A stretch of DNA of 64,000 bases, taken from Scortum barcoo. Its lineage: Eukaryota; Chordata; Actinopteri; Centrarchiformes; Terapontidae. The translations under genes were made by a program, and so were the position numbers. Below the pieces are notes generated by a model. That model was not told the origin of the DNA, made no database searches, and was given only the letters and a program-made list of their open reading frames with translations. Every line of letters starts with the position of its first letter. Positions within the stretch are counted from its first letter, which is position 1. Of this stretch, positions 1-11,464 are shown one piece after another. The DNA is taken from the NCBI GenBank assembly GCA_023238725.1, contig CM041550.1, forward strand, positions 2,302,544-2,366,543. Reading direction: 5' to 3'.

Positions 1-1309
1 GCTGTACTTACAGTGCTATATATCTTCTTTTTATACTTTCTCTCCACTGGAAAGCTCTTCTTATAATATATAATATCTAATATCTACTTATGTATGAATG
101 GTTTGCAAAAAAACACGAAGCCTCAAAGGTAAAAGGAGCAGCCGAGCATCATGAGGAAGATTTATTTACAAAAAATAGACAATAAGTTATCAATTTAGCA
201 GCTAACAGTGGATCTGACACAGCAAACTGTAATGCAATATAATATCCTATGTGGTTTTGTCATTGCTGATTATCACTCCATGAGAATACTTTGCATTTGG
301 GATGAATTATTTAATATCATTTAGGTTTATTTCTGCTAAAAATATGAAATTAGATACAAAACTGAGCTTTTATTCTGAAAATTAGCCGCTGCACTTTTTT
401 TTTTTCCTGTCAGTCAACAGTGAGGGTGAACAAGAGCCGGTTCACGACTGCATTTCAGCTCTTTTGGTCGTCCGTTTCTTTATCTGTGTGTTTTGGGCAG
501 AAAGAGTCAGAGTTTGTGTGGACCGTGTGTGTGTGTGTGAGGGTGGACAAAATAACAGAAATATCTTAGAAAACAAAGACTCTGCAGAGTAAATATTCAT
601 TTTCTCCATCACCTCCTAAAGTGAAACATCTGCTTCTTACTCTGCTAAATGCTTCACTGTGTTCACCTGGTGGTCTCTACCTTTGGTTTTATGGAGAGAT
701 TCAGGAGAGAAATATAAATATGACTTCACTGTTTGGTTGTTTAACTAACTAACTGTTTCTCAGTTGGCTGAAAAACCAAAACAATAAAAAGACACTAAAT
801 GCTCTGTGGTGCTTCTGGATAACTTTAACAAGCCTCTTTCACATTAACACATTAATCTGATCCACTAATAATGTTAATATAAGATGATATTGATTATTAA
901 AGCGTCACATTATGTCTTTTATTTGGTTTTACTCCTTTTTGTCCTGTTCAGTGATGTTGATCAATGTGCACTAACACTGAAAGTGAATAAAATAATTAAA
1001 TAAATATATATGTAAATAAACGTGTTCGTCATCGTGATTTAGGAGTTTATTATTTTGCTAAATTAAATAAATCTGCATAAATTAGAAGATTCGACTGTAT
1101 AGAAATGAAAGTGTTTGTTATTTTGTCCACCCTGTATTGTGTGAGTGTGTGTGTGTGTGTGTGTGTGCAGGTCGGGGTCACACAGAGAGGTGTGGCTCAT
1201 TCCTGGATCAGAGGGAGAGGGAGAGGGGGGGGGTTCCAGTGTATCTTGGTTGTGAAATTGGTGTGCTGAATATCAGACCCAGCCCCAGCAAAAACACAGC
1301 AAACACACA

Positions 1310-1347
<38 letters not shown>

Positions 1348-1461
1348 TCCTTCACACACACACACACACACATCATACACACACAGTCAGTAAACCAGGC
1401 GAGCAGTTAGTAACCAGATCAGGAGCAACAATCAGCAGTGAGGAGGAAGAGGAGGTGTTAC
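1..1461 (-). other. cask: CASK intron 18 (5' part)
   Basis: No exon was recognised. It contains the TIR element at 541..1132, a (GT)n run near 1140-1168, and CT/CA-rich repeats from about 1310 to 1384. Left of 540 it is AT-rich unique-looking sequence. Confidence 0.7.
541..1132. mobile_element. Putative non-autonomous TIR DNA element (MITE-like)
   Basis: A perfect 16-bp inverted terminal repeat, GGGTGGACAAAATAAC at 541..556 and its reverse complement at 1117..1132, bounds a 592-bp AT-rich stretch with no coding potential. Outside the right end the bases TGTA suggest a TA|CAGGG boundary, as in Tc1/mariner-type elements. The left boundary runs into a (GT)n tract, so no intact target duplication is visible. 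A related single terminus (GGTGGACAAAATAATAG) is at about 40868. Confidence 0.5.
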
Positions 1462-1530
1462 CTCACACGAGGAGCCCTGCGTCCGATAACTTGGCACTAT
1501 TTTAAAGGTGATGCTGCCTCGCATCTCCCT
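1462..1530 (-). CDS. cask: CASK exon 18: end of the PDZ domain
   Basis: This 69-nt exon encodes 23 codons, residues 557-579 (REMRGSITFKIVPSYR then TQGSSCE). The acceptor is TTCACAG and the donor GAG|GTAACA. It is the last CASK exon in the window; the next ones (variable linker, SH3, GuK) should lie left of base 1. Confidence 0.95.
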
Positions 1531-1535
1531 CTGTG

Positions 1536-1593
<58 letters not shown>

Positions 1594-1709
1594 ATCAAAC
1601 AAATCTTCAGTTGTGTGACATTTTGCAGATTAACCACAGGAATGTAGACACTGAACCATGTGCTAATACACTCAGTCATAAGCACACACACACACACACA
1701 CACACACAC
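1531..1709 (-). other. cask: CASK intron 17, built largely of (GT)n
   Basis: This 179-bp intron has one (CA/GT)n tract starting at the donor (1683..1709) and another (1537..1589) ending six bases before the acceptor. About 45 percent of the intron is dinucleotide repeat. Confidence 0.9.
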
Positions 1710-1795
1710 CAGCATCTTCTGCAGCTGCTCCACGGTCTGGTTGGCCACGCTGATGCTGTTGATCTCTCTGATCTCATCTCCGACGTGCAGTGTTC
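1710..1795 (-). CDS. cask: CASK exon 17: PDZ core
   Basis: This 86-nt exon covers residues 528-556 (TLHVGDEIREINSISVANQT then VEQLQKML). GDEI..IN is the classic PDZ signature. INS replaces mammalian ING. The acceptor is TTTTCAG. The donor is the first GT of a (GT)n microsatellite, CTG|GTGTGTGTG. Confidence 0.96.
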
Positions 1796-2428
1796 CTGAA
1801 AAGGAGACGAAACAGAGAAATGTGTAATCAAAGGTTTCACCTCGTTTCTGAGCCGCACTTTAATTCAACAGTTGTTTTTTTGGGCCGTCTCAACTGCCGT
1901 TAAAAAAAAAAAAAAAAAGCCCTGTGATGGAGGTGGATTTCCAATTAGCACACAATAAAATTGTCTCAATAAAACAGCAGACCAACGTCGCCTTCAACCC
2001 GAGCAGCTGTTGTTTTGTTTCCTCCTTTAAGTGAAAGATGGAGGAGTTTCCTGTTTTTTTATTCTGACTGTCCATTTAGACCTGCAGACGAAAATCTGTC
2101 CTTTTTACAGATTTAAATAATAATGATATTTTATGCAGTCTATTTTATTAATTTAATGAAATACTGACACATGGTACAGCGCCATTTGACATTTGAGGTG
2201 AATGACCACATGAAATCATCAAAATAGTTTATAGTGACACTCTAGAGTAGAAACTACTTGGAAGATAAGAGCTCTTCTTCTGTAAAGCAAATTTGAGTAT
2301 TTTACAGATGAGACATGACTCTGTGTCCACAATCAGCTCGTCAGCCTGCAGGAAGTCATTTATAAGATGCCCTTTATTTCCAGGTGGAGGCAGAAATGTC
2401 AGGTGTGAAATGAAATGAAAAGGTGTAC
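1796..2428 (-). other. cask: CASK intron 16
   Basis: This 633-bp intron holds a poly-A run at about 1902-1918 on the plus strand. I see nothing else. Confidence 0.8.
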
Positions 2429-2507
2429 CTTGTCTGTGGATCATTCCTCCGTGCATTATCCTCGCAACGATGCAGTGGTTTGAGTCATTCATCTTCAGCG
2501 TGATACC
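2429..2507 (-). CDS. cask: CASK exon 16: PDZ carboxylate-binding loop and beta strands
   Basis: This 79-nt exon covers residues 502-528 (GITLKMNDSNHCIVARIM then HGGMIHRQ). PMGITL, spanning exons 15 and 16, is the PDZ GLGF-type peptide-binding loop. The acceptor is CGTGCAG and the donor GTACAC. It ends in phase 1. Confidence 0.97.
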
Positions 2508-2614
2508 CTGCACGAGTTAACACACAGACACGTGCAGGTTTGGATCCGGTGGCGTCAAACGGTCCACGAAGAAGCTGCAGTGTTTTAAATGTGTAAATAC
2601 GATAAACCACGTAC

Positions 2615-2803
2615 CATCGGCTCATCCGTGTTCTTCTGGAACTGCACCAGGCGGACTCGGGTGACGTTCTCCAGGTCCATGTCTCCGTTGGCGCTCTCCG
2701 GGGAGTCTCCGTTCAGGTAGGGCGAGGTGGGAGGAGGGGTCACCCTCAGAGCCTCGTCGCTGTAAACCTCGTGGGCCACGACGTCGTGAGCCTGCAGCAA
2801 GGC
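2615..2803 (-). CDS. cask: CASK exon 15: L27B end, Pro-rich linker, PDZ start
   Basis: This 189-nt exon encodes 63 codons, residues 439-501 (ALLQAHDVVAHEVYSDEALR, VTPPPTSPYLNGDSPE, then NVTRVRLVQFQKNTDEPM). The last part is the first beta strand of the PDZ domain. The acceptor is TCCTCAG and the donor ATG|GTACGT. Confidence 0.97.
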
Positions 2804-5509
2804 CTGAGGACACGAAGAGAGTGAGAGCGAGGACAGACTTTATACTGAGGCAAACACAGCAGAGTGAGCACAATAAGAGAAATTCAGGAAAATACAGGTT
2901 TGTAAGGTAACATGTCCAAAAGTGACAGAATTAAACTAAACAAGAAAAAGTAACAGCATTTCCTTTTATTAATCACAAAAACAGCTAAAAAAAAAAAACA
3001 TCATTCTGACTGTCAAAAAAAATTGTTGACACCTTTGGAAAAATGAAAAGGATTTGTGGAATACAGAGCAACACAAGGAGACGTTACAGATGATTAATTT
3101 TTTGGGCGCAACAGCTTGTTTGAAGTTTTGTTTGAACTTTTCCTTGAAGTCCAGCAGAGGGTGCTCTGTCAGAAAACTAAACTAATCAATAAAAATTTGA
3201 GGACACTACTGGACAAAACTGAGCTAATCAAAACCACGACACTGAAGCGTCTGAGAAACAGTGTGTAAGTATTTTGCTGCAGATTTAAATGACTGTTAGT
3301 GACTTAAAAAGCAGCTTGCTCATTGGACGATGATAACGACACACCTGACTAAGCTGTTTGAACGGTTCAGGTAATTTTACTGCAGACTGGTGTCGTTTAT
3401 TCCTGATTTAATGAAGGTAAACACAGCGGATGTGCTGATTTAAACACCTCTATTTGTACAGTTTGTAATGAAATCACTTCATGTTTTTGAGCTTTATTTG
3501 ATCGCAGCACTTTTATTTGCTCTTGTTGACAAAATAATAAAAACTGATCAGAATAATCAGACGTCTCTTCTCAGGTTAAGATTTTTCAACAAAATACCAA
3601 CAACTCGCTTTGTGTCGCCTCATTTGAATGAACCTCATAGAGGTCATAAGAAATTTCAAGGTCAAGGAAAAGATCCAACTTTACAAAATATAGAAAGAGA
3701 AACTGCAGTTCGTTTTGTGACTAAAGTCTCAGTTTATTGGCAGTAAAGCCACACAGTCCTGTTAGACTTCAGATGGATCTACATCACGGCTTTGTCTGAC
3801 TCTCTGCTCTGTCGTAGTTTCAGGTATTCCCCCTTTTTCCTCAGGTGTTTTTGGTCTGTATCCCCCCGTCTTTTCGAGTTAAAGCGGCATGTCGCCTCAC
3901 ACCCGCCGAGCGTTCGACTCCTCTGACAGCGCCAGAGGCCGCCGAGTGGCACTTTAACAAACCAGTCTGAACTTTAGAAGACAGCAATCAAACCTCAACA
4001 AAGGCGAAACCTGTCACTGTCTTCCACACAGCATCACACGCAAACACACACACACACACTCAAACACACAAGGAGAGCAGATCAGAGGCTGAGACACGAT
4101 GGCAGCATCTCTAACCTCAAACTACATCACACACCAAAGAAACCTCATGTTGCAAAACAGAGGACGGTATGGTGTGTGTGTGTGTGTGTGTGCCCTAATG
4201 AGAACCAGGTTAAAGGGTTAACTAATCCTTCCACGCCAGTTGTGTGGGTGTGTTCAAGTGAGTGAGATAAAGGCAAAAAAAAGAAAAAAGAAAAGAAGAA
4301 GCGGCAGAGTGGCAGAGAGTAACAGGACACAGATTTAGAGATTAACTACTGCTGTAGTCCGATTCTCTGAAAAAAAGAGACAAGAGTCAGCTTCAAAAAC
4401 AAACTCCACTTTTCAAAGCTTGAATCAGAAACAGCCAGAGGATGCCCGAGCTGCGGCCCGCTTGTATGTGAGGAGTTTGAATGAAAGATGATGTGAAATC
4501 GCACAGATCCTGTTCTTAAATTAGCTGAAAAGAGAAAAGGTCACTGTACAGAAGTTTTTCCTTTAAAATAGAAACTAATAAAGCATCACAGCGATATTAA
4601 TGCAGGTTTTCAGTTTGTCTTAAAAGAGAGAATTAGTGCCACATATGGGTGAACCTCAAATATAAAGTCAGATGAGGCTTTATTTAAATTCACACACAAA
4701 AACACAGCTTATTTTTACACTTTTAATTTCACATCTTCAGCCACGCTAGCAGTTTCCACCTGTTTCCAGTCTTTATGCTAAGCTAAGCTCATCACCGCTC
4801 ACACATCTCTTACAGAGGATCCTCTCATCTCACCCTCAAACATTTCCCCTTAAAAAAAAACGCTGAACTGATGAGGACCTCTGCTCCTTGAAACTATCCG
4901 AGTCCTCTAAAACAAACACGGCTCGTCTGCACTTGAACTCGCTGGAATGTGGAGCACGACGTTTTTTTTTTTTCATCCATCTCCCTCCGTCAGGTTTACG
5001 GCCTCTGACCCGACACAGCACATCACATCAGACACGCCTTATTGACCTCCGTCCACACCTCCCCTCCCTTCTTCCTCCTCCTCTTCCTCACATTCGTCTT
5101 GATTACCGATCTGCTCTCGCTCCTCATCGTTTCATTTTGACACAGTTTTCTCTCCTTTGTCTGCCTCCCCTCTCTGCCCGTCTGTCTCTCTGATATCGAG
5201 CAGGCCGCTGATCAGAGGAGGAAATCAGGACGCATTTCTGTGATGGGATTAGCAGCCCCACAGTGGCTTTTTTTCCTTGACTGGATTAACCCTTTGATGC
5301 TCAAACGGTTAAAGCTGAATTACTGTTAAAAGCTGTTTTCAAACAAAACAGCGTGACCTCATCTTTACTTCGTGAAGTGCAAGACGCTGAAACCAGGATG
5401 AAGAAAACAAAGCTGAAAAAGTCTTCTAACCTCATGCAGAAGAAGAAGTTAGAGGCCTTTTGTTACAAGGCCTCCTGCTCTCGTCTGAGTGTGTTTTTAT
5501 TTTACTCAC
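2804..5509 (-). other. cask: CASK intron 14
   Basis: This 2.7-kb intron contains short (CA)n tracts near 4045 and 4170-4192. At 4738..4795 it has a fragment of a dispersed teleost repeat. The 92-codon open frame at 3468..3746 has no recognisable similarity. Confidence 0.75.
4738..4795. repeat. Fragment of a dispersed teleost repeat
   Basis: CACCTGTTTCCAGTCTTTAT followed by GCTAAGCTAAGCT matches, from memory, a very common interspersed sequence in percomorph genomes. Its boundaries are uncertain. Confidence 0.4.
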
Positions 5510-5590
5510 CATGAAATGTGGCTGGGTCAGTATCCGTCTGAGCTCTTTCGCTTCGTGGTTCTCTGGGTAGCAGGAGATCTCTTCCAGCAC
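5510..5590 (-). CDS. cask: CASK exon 14: L27B domain
   Basis: This 81-nt exon encodes 27 codons, residues 412-438 (VLEEISCYPENHEAKELRRI then LTQPHFM). It is part of the L27B helix bundle that binds Lin-7/Veli. The acceptor is CTTCAG and the donor ATG|GTGAGT. It is phase 0 at both ends. Confidence 0.97.
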
Positions 5591-8095
5591 CTGAAGATGC
5601 AAAAGAGAGAAAAAAAAGTGAAGTTTGTTATAATCCACAGTCCTTCTCCTCCTTCTTCTTCTACACACTCGTACCTGAGCACCCTGCTGCACCTCGGACA
5701 GCGTGTTGAGAGCGACCTGACAACCCCACCGCCCCCCCTGCCTTCAAAACTCTCCCCGACGCCGCCTCCTGCACCTCCGCAGCCAATGTGAGACCGACTC
5801 CGGACGCCGACCGAGCCGAGTCGAGGCGACCGGTCAAGTCCTCGGCTCCTCCTCCTGAACCTTCGGACGTGACTCCGGTTTGATGTCAGCTCCAGTTATG
5901 TTGCGCCTGACTGGTGAATGTGGAGGTGAGGCCTCTGAGGGGGGGTGAGCGCGGCCGGGGCCTGCAGCTTGTGATGAACTGCTTTCCTAAAGCGTCAATC
6001 AGAGGTGTGTGTGTTGAAGTTTTCATTATCTCCGAGCTGTAATAATCTCGTTTGCTCGTTACGCTGCAGAGACAGACGCTCACCGACGTATAAAAAACAA
6101 AAAAAAACAAACAGTGCTGACGAGACGAAATGTGTTTTATTCTCCCAGTTGGTGCCTCGCTGCCATCCACACGCCCAAACAATGTGAAATTGAAATTTTT
6201 ATAAACACCTGAGTGAATTTGGCTTGACGCTTTGAAACAGCAGCTGGTTCTGAAAATAAACAGGAAATCTGCCTCTTCACGTCAGAATAAAGCAGGTTTG
6301 AGGAAAATGTTTGTTGAGTCAAACCATCGAGTGTGTTTGAATGTGATGTGAGGAGAAAAATATCTTCCTCATCAATCTGAGCAATACATAACAGCAGAAA
6401 CAGGAAGAGAAATACATCAGATATGTTAACTTTATCAAGGTCTCTTCCTCTTCTCACATCGAAAACCAGAGCTGATCTGACCTCAGACAATTGAATACTT
6501 AAAAAACTTTGTTCACTACTTGGCACTTATAAATGTAATAAATTTGAGGATTTTTTTTTACTTGAATGTTTCGACCTACTGGCTGATTTTTAACTTTAAT
6601 GTCTGCAATTGTCTATTTTTAATTTTTAATTTGTGTGATTACATTTGTTTTCCTTTTCCTTCCTTTCTCTGACCTCAATCTTCCTGATTAAAATCAAATG
6701 ACACACGGAGCAGCTCTGACGAATCTTCACGCTCAAAAAGTCATTTAAACGAACAAACAGAGAAAAGCTGGCAACATGAACATTTGTAAAGAAAAGTGTC
6801 ACTCCTACACCGGTTTATAGGAAACATCATCACCGCTAAATCTCCAGAGACACTTTACAGAAACCTGCTGCTCTTTTCCAACATCATCACACAGTCACTT
6901 TTTATTGCCCCTATAAATTATTGATCAATGGTGGGATGAGATTCTTTAGCAGGTATTAAGATGGTATTAAGTCGTAAAACATGGTTTAATAAGATTTTAT
7001 TTAAGTGTAATTTTGAGTTTGTTTTCTACAGATGTGAGAATTTCAGCTGCTTTTATTTGAGCTTTACTGATCATTTCAGAGTTGATAGTAGTATAGAAAG
7101 CATCTGTATCTATTATGTCAGACAGGTTTGTGTGTTGTTCTGTCTCAGGATTGTGAATCTGGAGGTTTGTTTATCTGAATAAAACAGACTTGGGGTCTGT
7201 CAGCAGTGTGTGGCCGTGGTGTGTTGAGGACTCGGGGCTTACATATTCCAGATGTTTCAAAGCGCCACTTGCTTCGTCTCGGGAGGAACTCTTAAGTGGA
7301 GGAAGACACAGGAAGAAGGTTATACAAGCCGTCTTTTTCTTTGTTTAAAGAGGTCAGTGATTAGAGGTGGATGGGGGGCTGGGGGGGGTGGTGTCTCTGC
7401 CTTTAATCAGAGCAGATTAGTATTACAGCCAAAGCAGGAAACTTCACTCCCAGAAAAGATTAGTCCCAACACCAGCAGAACTTCCTCCGCTGATAAGTTT
7501 GGAGGTAGAAATGTGTGTTAGTGCGGTCAGAGCGAAGATTTGTTGAAGCATCTTATCGCTGTTCAGTCAGAGTGAATCAGCAGTTAAAGCTCAAGAAGAA
7601 GAAGAAGAAGAGGAGGAGTCTCTAAAGACACAACCAAGATTACACGATGAGTTCATCTGAGCTGAAACAGTCTCAGATGCCCCCTCGTTAAAACTTTAAA
7701 CTTTTAAAGTCATTTTTTAATCTCATCAGAAAAACGTTTTGATTCGTTTCACAGTTATGTGGTTGTGGTCGGGCAGAGGAGATTCATCAGCTGAGGTTTC
7801 TAATTAGTTGGACTGCAGATTAAATATGAACAAACTTTGCATTCATTTACTGCAGGAGGAGCTTTGGAGATTTTTCTGATGTCATGATCTAAGACGGTTG
7901 GTCACAAACGGAGCAAACTGATCATCCACAACCAATCACAAACTGCTGCTGTAATATAGATTTATTTTTTTAATTTGTAATGAGTTTGTACTTTATGATA
8001 TTACGTAAGGTGTAAGCACACTGACGAAAAGTGCGAGGAAGCCAAGCGTTTGCAGAAAGTCCTCTAAATCATATCTTAGAGAGTTAAAGCGTTCA

Positions 8096-8108
8096 GGTAA
8101 TTCAAGTA
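8096..8108. repeat. Target-site duplication, left, of Rex3 copy 1
   Basis: GGTAATTCAAGTA (13 nt) occurs here and again at 11452..11464, directly flanking the element. Confidence 0.85.
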
Positions 8109-11100
8109 CCCCTCCTTGAACCGCCACCTTACTGTGGTGGAGGGGTTTGTGTGCCCCGAATGATCCTAGGAGCTATGTTGTCGGGGGCATTACGCCCCTG
8201 GTAGGGTCTCCCATGGCAAACAGGTCCTAGGTGACGGGCCAGACTAAAGCGGTTCACAAGCCCATCATGAAAAGAAGAATATCAAGGACCGTTACGTCGC
8301 CCGGATTGGCGTTACCTGGGGCCCCACCCTGGAGCCAGGCCTGGGTTGGGGCTCGCAGGCGAGCGCCTGGTGGCCGGGTCTTTGCCCACGGGACCCGGCC
8401 GGGCTCAGCCCGAAATGGCGACGTGGGCCCGCCTTCCAGTAGGCTCACCACCCGCAGGAAGGTCCATGAGGGGCCGGTGCAATGTGGTTTGGGTAGCAGT
8501 CGTGGCGGGGGGCCTCGACGACCCAATCCCTGGACCAAAACTCTGGCAATAGGGACATGGAATGTCACCTCGCTGGGGGGGAAGGAGCCTGAGCTCGTGC
8601 GGGAGGTTGAGAGGTACCGGCTAGAGATAGTCGGGCTCACCTCCACGCATAGCTTGGGCTCTGGAACCCAGCTCCTTGAGAGGGGCTGGACCCTCCACTA
8701 CTCTGGAGTTGCCTAGGGTGAGTGGCGGCGAGCTGGTGTGGGCTTGCTTATAGCTCCCCAGCTCAGCCGCCACGTGTTGGAGTTCACCCCGGTGAATGAA
8801 GGGTCGCTTCCCTGCGCCTTCGGGTTGGGGATAGGGTCTCTTGCTGTTGTTTGTGCCTGAACAGCAGTACAGAGTACCCGGCCTTCTTGGAGTCCCCTGG
8901 GAGGGGTACTTGATAGTGCTCCTACTGGGGACTCCATTGTTCTACTGGGGGACTTCAAGCTCATGTGGGTAGCGACAGTGATACCTGGAGGGGCGTGATC
9001 GGGAGGAACGGCCTCCCCGATCTGAACCCGAGCGGTGTTCTGTTATTGGACTTCTGTGCTAGTCAGTTTGGTCCATAACGAACACCATGTTCAAAATAAG
9101 GGTGTCCATCAGTGCACGTGGCACCAGGAGACCCTAGGCGGAGGTCGATCATCGACTTTGTTGTCGTTTCATCTGATCTCCGGCCGCGATGTCTTGGACA
9201 CACTGGGTAAAGAGAGGGGCTGAGCTGTCAACCGATCACCACCTGGTGGTGAGTTGGCTCGCTGGCAGAGGAGGAAGTTGGACAGACCTGGCAGACCCAA
9301 ACGTCATTGTGAGGGTCTGTTGGGAACGTCTGGCCGAGCCCTCTGTCAGGGAGGTCTTCAACTCCCACCTCCGGAAGAGCTTCTCACAGATTCCTGAGGG
9401 AGGCTGGGGACATTGAGTCAGAGTGGACCATGTTCTCTGCCTCCATTGTCGACGCGGCAGTTCGAAGTTGTGGAGAAGGTCTCTGGTGCCTGTCGTGGTG
9501 GCAATCCCCGAACCCGGTGGTGGACACCGGAAGTAAGGGATGCCGTCAGGCTGAAGAAGAGTCCATCGGACCATGTTGGCCTGTGGGACTCCTGACGAGT
9601 TGACAGGGTACCGGCAGGCCAAGCAAGCCGCAGCCCGACGGTCCTGGAGGCAAAAACTCGGGTCTGGGAGGAGTTCGGTGAGGCCATGGAGGGAGGACTA
9701 TCGGTCGGCCTCGAAGAAGATTCTGGCAACCAAACCGTCCGGCGCCTCAGAAGGGGGAAGCAGTACTCTGCCAACACTGTTTACAGTGCGGGTGGGGAGC
9801 TGTTGACCTCAACTGAGGACATTGTCGGACGGTGGAAGAAATACTTCGAGATCTCCTCAATCCCACCGACTTGCCTTCCAGTGAGGAAGCAGGGGCTGGG
9901 GACTCTGAGGTGGACCTCGTCCATCACCCGAGCCGAAGTCACTGAGGTAGTTCACAGCTCTTTGGTGGCAAGGCGCCGGGGGTGGATGAGATCCTGCCCT
10001 GAGTACCTCAAGTCTCTGATGTTGTGGGGCTGTCTTGGCTGACACGCCTCTGCAACATTGCATGGAGGTGGGGACAGTACCTCTGGAGTGGCAAACTGGG
10101 GTGTGGTCCCTCTTTTTAAAAAGGGGGACCGGAGAGTGTGTTCCAACCTACAGAGGGATCACACTTCTCAGCCTCCCGGGAAGGTCTACGCCAGGGTACT
10201 GGAGAGGAGAATTCGGCCTATAGTCGACCCTTCGGATCTCAGGAGGAACAATGCGGTTTTCGGCCCCATCGTGGAACAGTGGACCAGCTCTATATACCCT
10301 TGGCAGGGTGCTGGAGGGTTTATGGGAGTTTGCCCAACCAGTCCACATGTGCTTTGTGGATCTGGAGAAGGCATTTGACCGTGTCCCTCGTGGTATTCTG
10401 TGGGGAGTGCTCTGCGAGTATGGGGTCCGGGGGCCTTTGCTAAGGGCTGTTAGTCTCTGTTGCGACCGGAGCAGGAGCTTGGTTCGCATTGCCGGCAGTA
10501 AGTCAGACCTGTTCCCAGTACATGTTGGACTCCGGCAGGGCTGCCCTTTGTCACCGGTCCTGTTCATAATCTTTATGGACAGGATTTTAGGCATAGCCAG
10601 GGGCCGGAGGGAGTCCGGTTTGGGAACCACAGGATTTCATCTCTGCTTTTTGCAGATGATGTTGTCCTGTTGGCTTCTTCAAGCCAGGACCTTCAGCATG
10701 TGCTGGAGCGGTTTGCAGCCGAGTGTGAAGCGGCTGGGATGAGAATCAGCATCAAATCCAGGCCATGGTTCACGGAAAAGGGTGCTGCCCTCTCCGGGTG
10801 GGTGAGAGGTCCTGCTCCAAGTGGAGGAGTTCAAGTATCTGGGGTCTTGTTCACGAGTGAGGGAAAGATGGAGTGAGATTGACAGGTGGATTGGTGCAGC
10901 GTCCCGTTTGCAAGAATGCGGTTCGTGTACCGGACCGTGGGTGAAGAAGGAGCTGAGTCGAAAGGCGAAGCTCTCGATTTACCGGTCAATCTACGCTCCC
11001 ACCCTCACCTATGGTCATGAACTTTGGGTAATGACCGAAAGGACAAGATCGCGGATACAACAGCCGAAATGAGTTTCCTCCGCAGGGTGGCTGGGCGCTC

Positions 11101-11451
11101 CCTTAGAGATAGGGTGAGAAGCTAAGTCACTCGGGAGGAGCTCGGGTAGAGCCGCTGCTCCTTCGCATCGAGAGGAGTCAGCTGAGTGGCTTGGGCATCT
11201 GTTCGGATGCCTCCCTGGACGCCTCCCTAGGGAGGTGTTCCAGGCGTGTCCCACCGGGAGGAGGCCTCGGGGAAGACCCAGGACATGCTGGAGAGACTAT
11301 GTCTCTCGGCTGGCCTGGGAACGCCTTGGGATCCCCCTGGAAGAGCTGGAGGAAGTGTCTAGTGAGGGAAGTCTGGGCATCTCTGCTCAGACTGCTGCCT
11401 CCGCGACCCGGTCCCGGACCAAGCGGATGAAAATGGATGGATGGATGGATG
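8109..11451 (+). mobile_element. Rex3-type (RTE clade) non-LTR retrotransposon, full-length copy 1
   Basis: This 3,343-bp element begins CCCCTCCTTGAACC directly after the target duplication, exactly as copy 2 does, so it appears complete at the 5' end. It encodes an AP-type endonuclease (IGTWNVTSL from about 8545; STDHHLVVSW near 9230) and a reverse transcriptase (DLEKAFDRVPRG near 10356; FADD near 10650), and ends in an (ATGG)n tail typical of Rex3. The segment near 10540 also agrees, from memory, with the commonly used teleost Rex3 PCR primer site. It is GC-rich compared with the surrounding intron. It sits in CASK intron 13, antisense to CASK. Confidence 0.88.
8231..11430 (+). pseudogene. 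Decayed Rex3 endonuclease / reverse transcriptase ORF (copy 1)
   Basis: Recognisable endonuclease, RT and C-terminal segments are spread over all three forward frames (about 8231-8716, 9573-10042, 10058-10742, 10821-11072 and 11235-11456), so many indels separate them. The endonuclease GDFN motif reads GDFK near 8950 next to a small deletion. The RT motif A (AFDRV) and the FADD box are present but in different frames. The order of domains fits a single RTE-type ORF. Confidence 0.8.
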
Positions 11452-11464
11452 GGTAATTCAAGTA
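11452..11464. repeat. Target-site duplication, right, of Rex3 copy 1
   Basis: This is a perfect 13-nt copy of 8096..8108, immediately after the (ATGG)n tail. The first GG could also belong to the tail. Confidence 0.85.

Noticed and set aside
3468..3746. A 92-codon plus-strand open frame
   Set aside because: AT-rich, no domain, no supporting neighbours; chance is likely.
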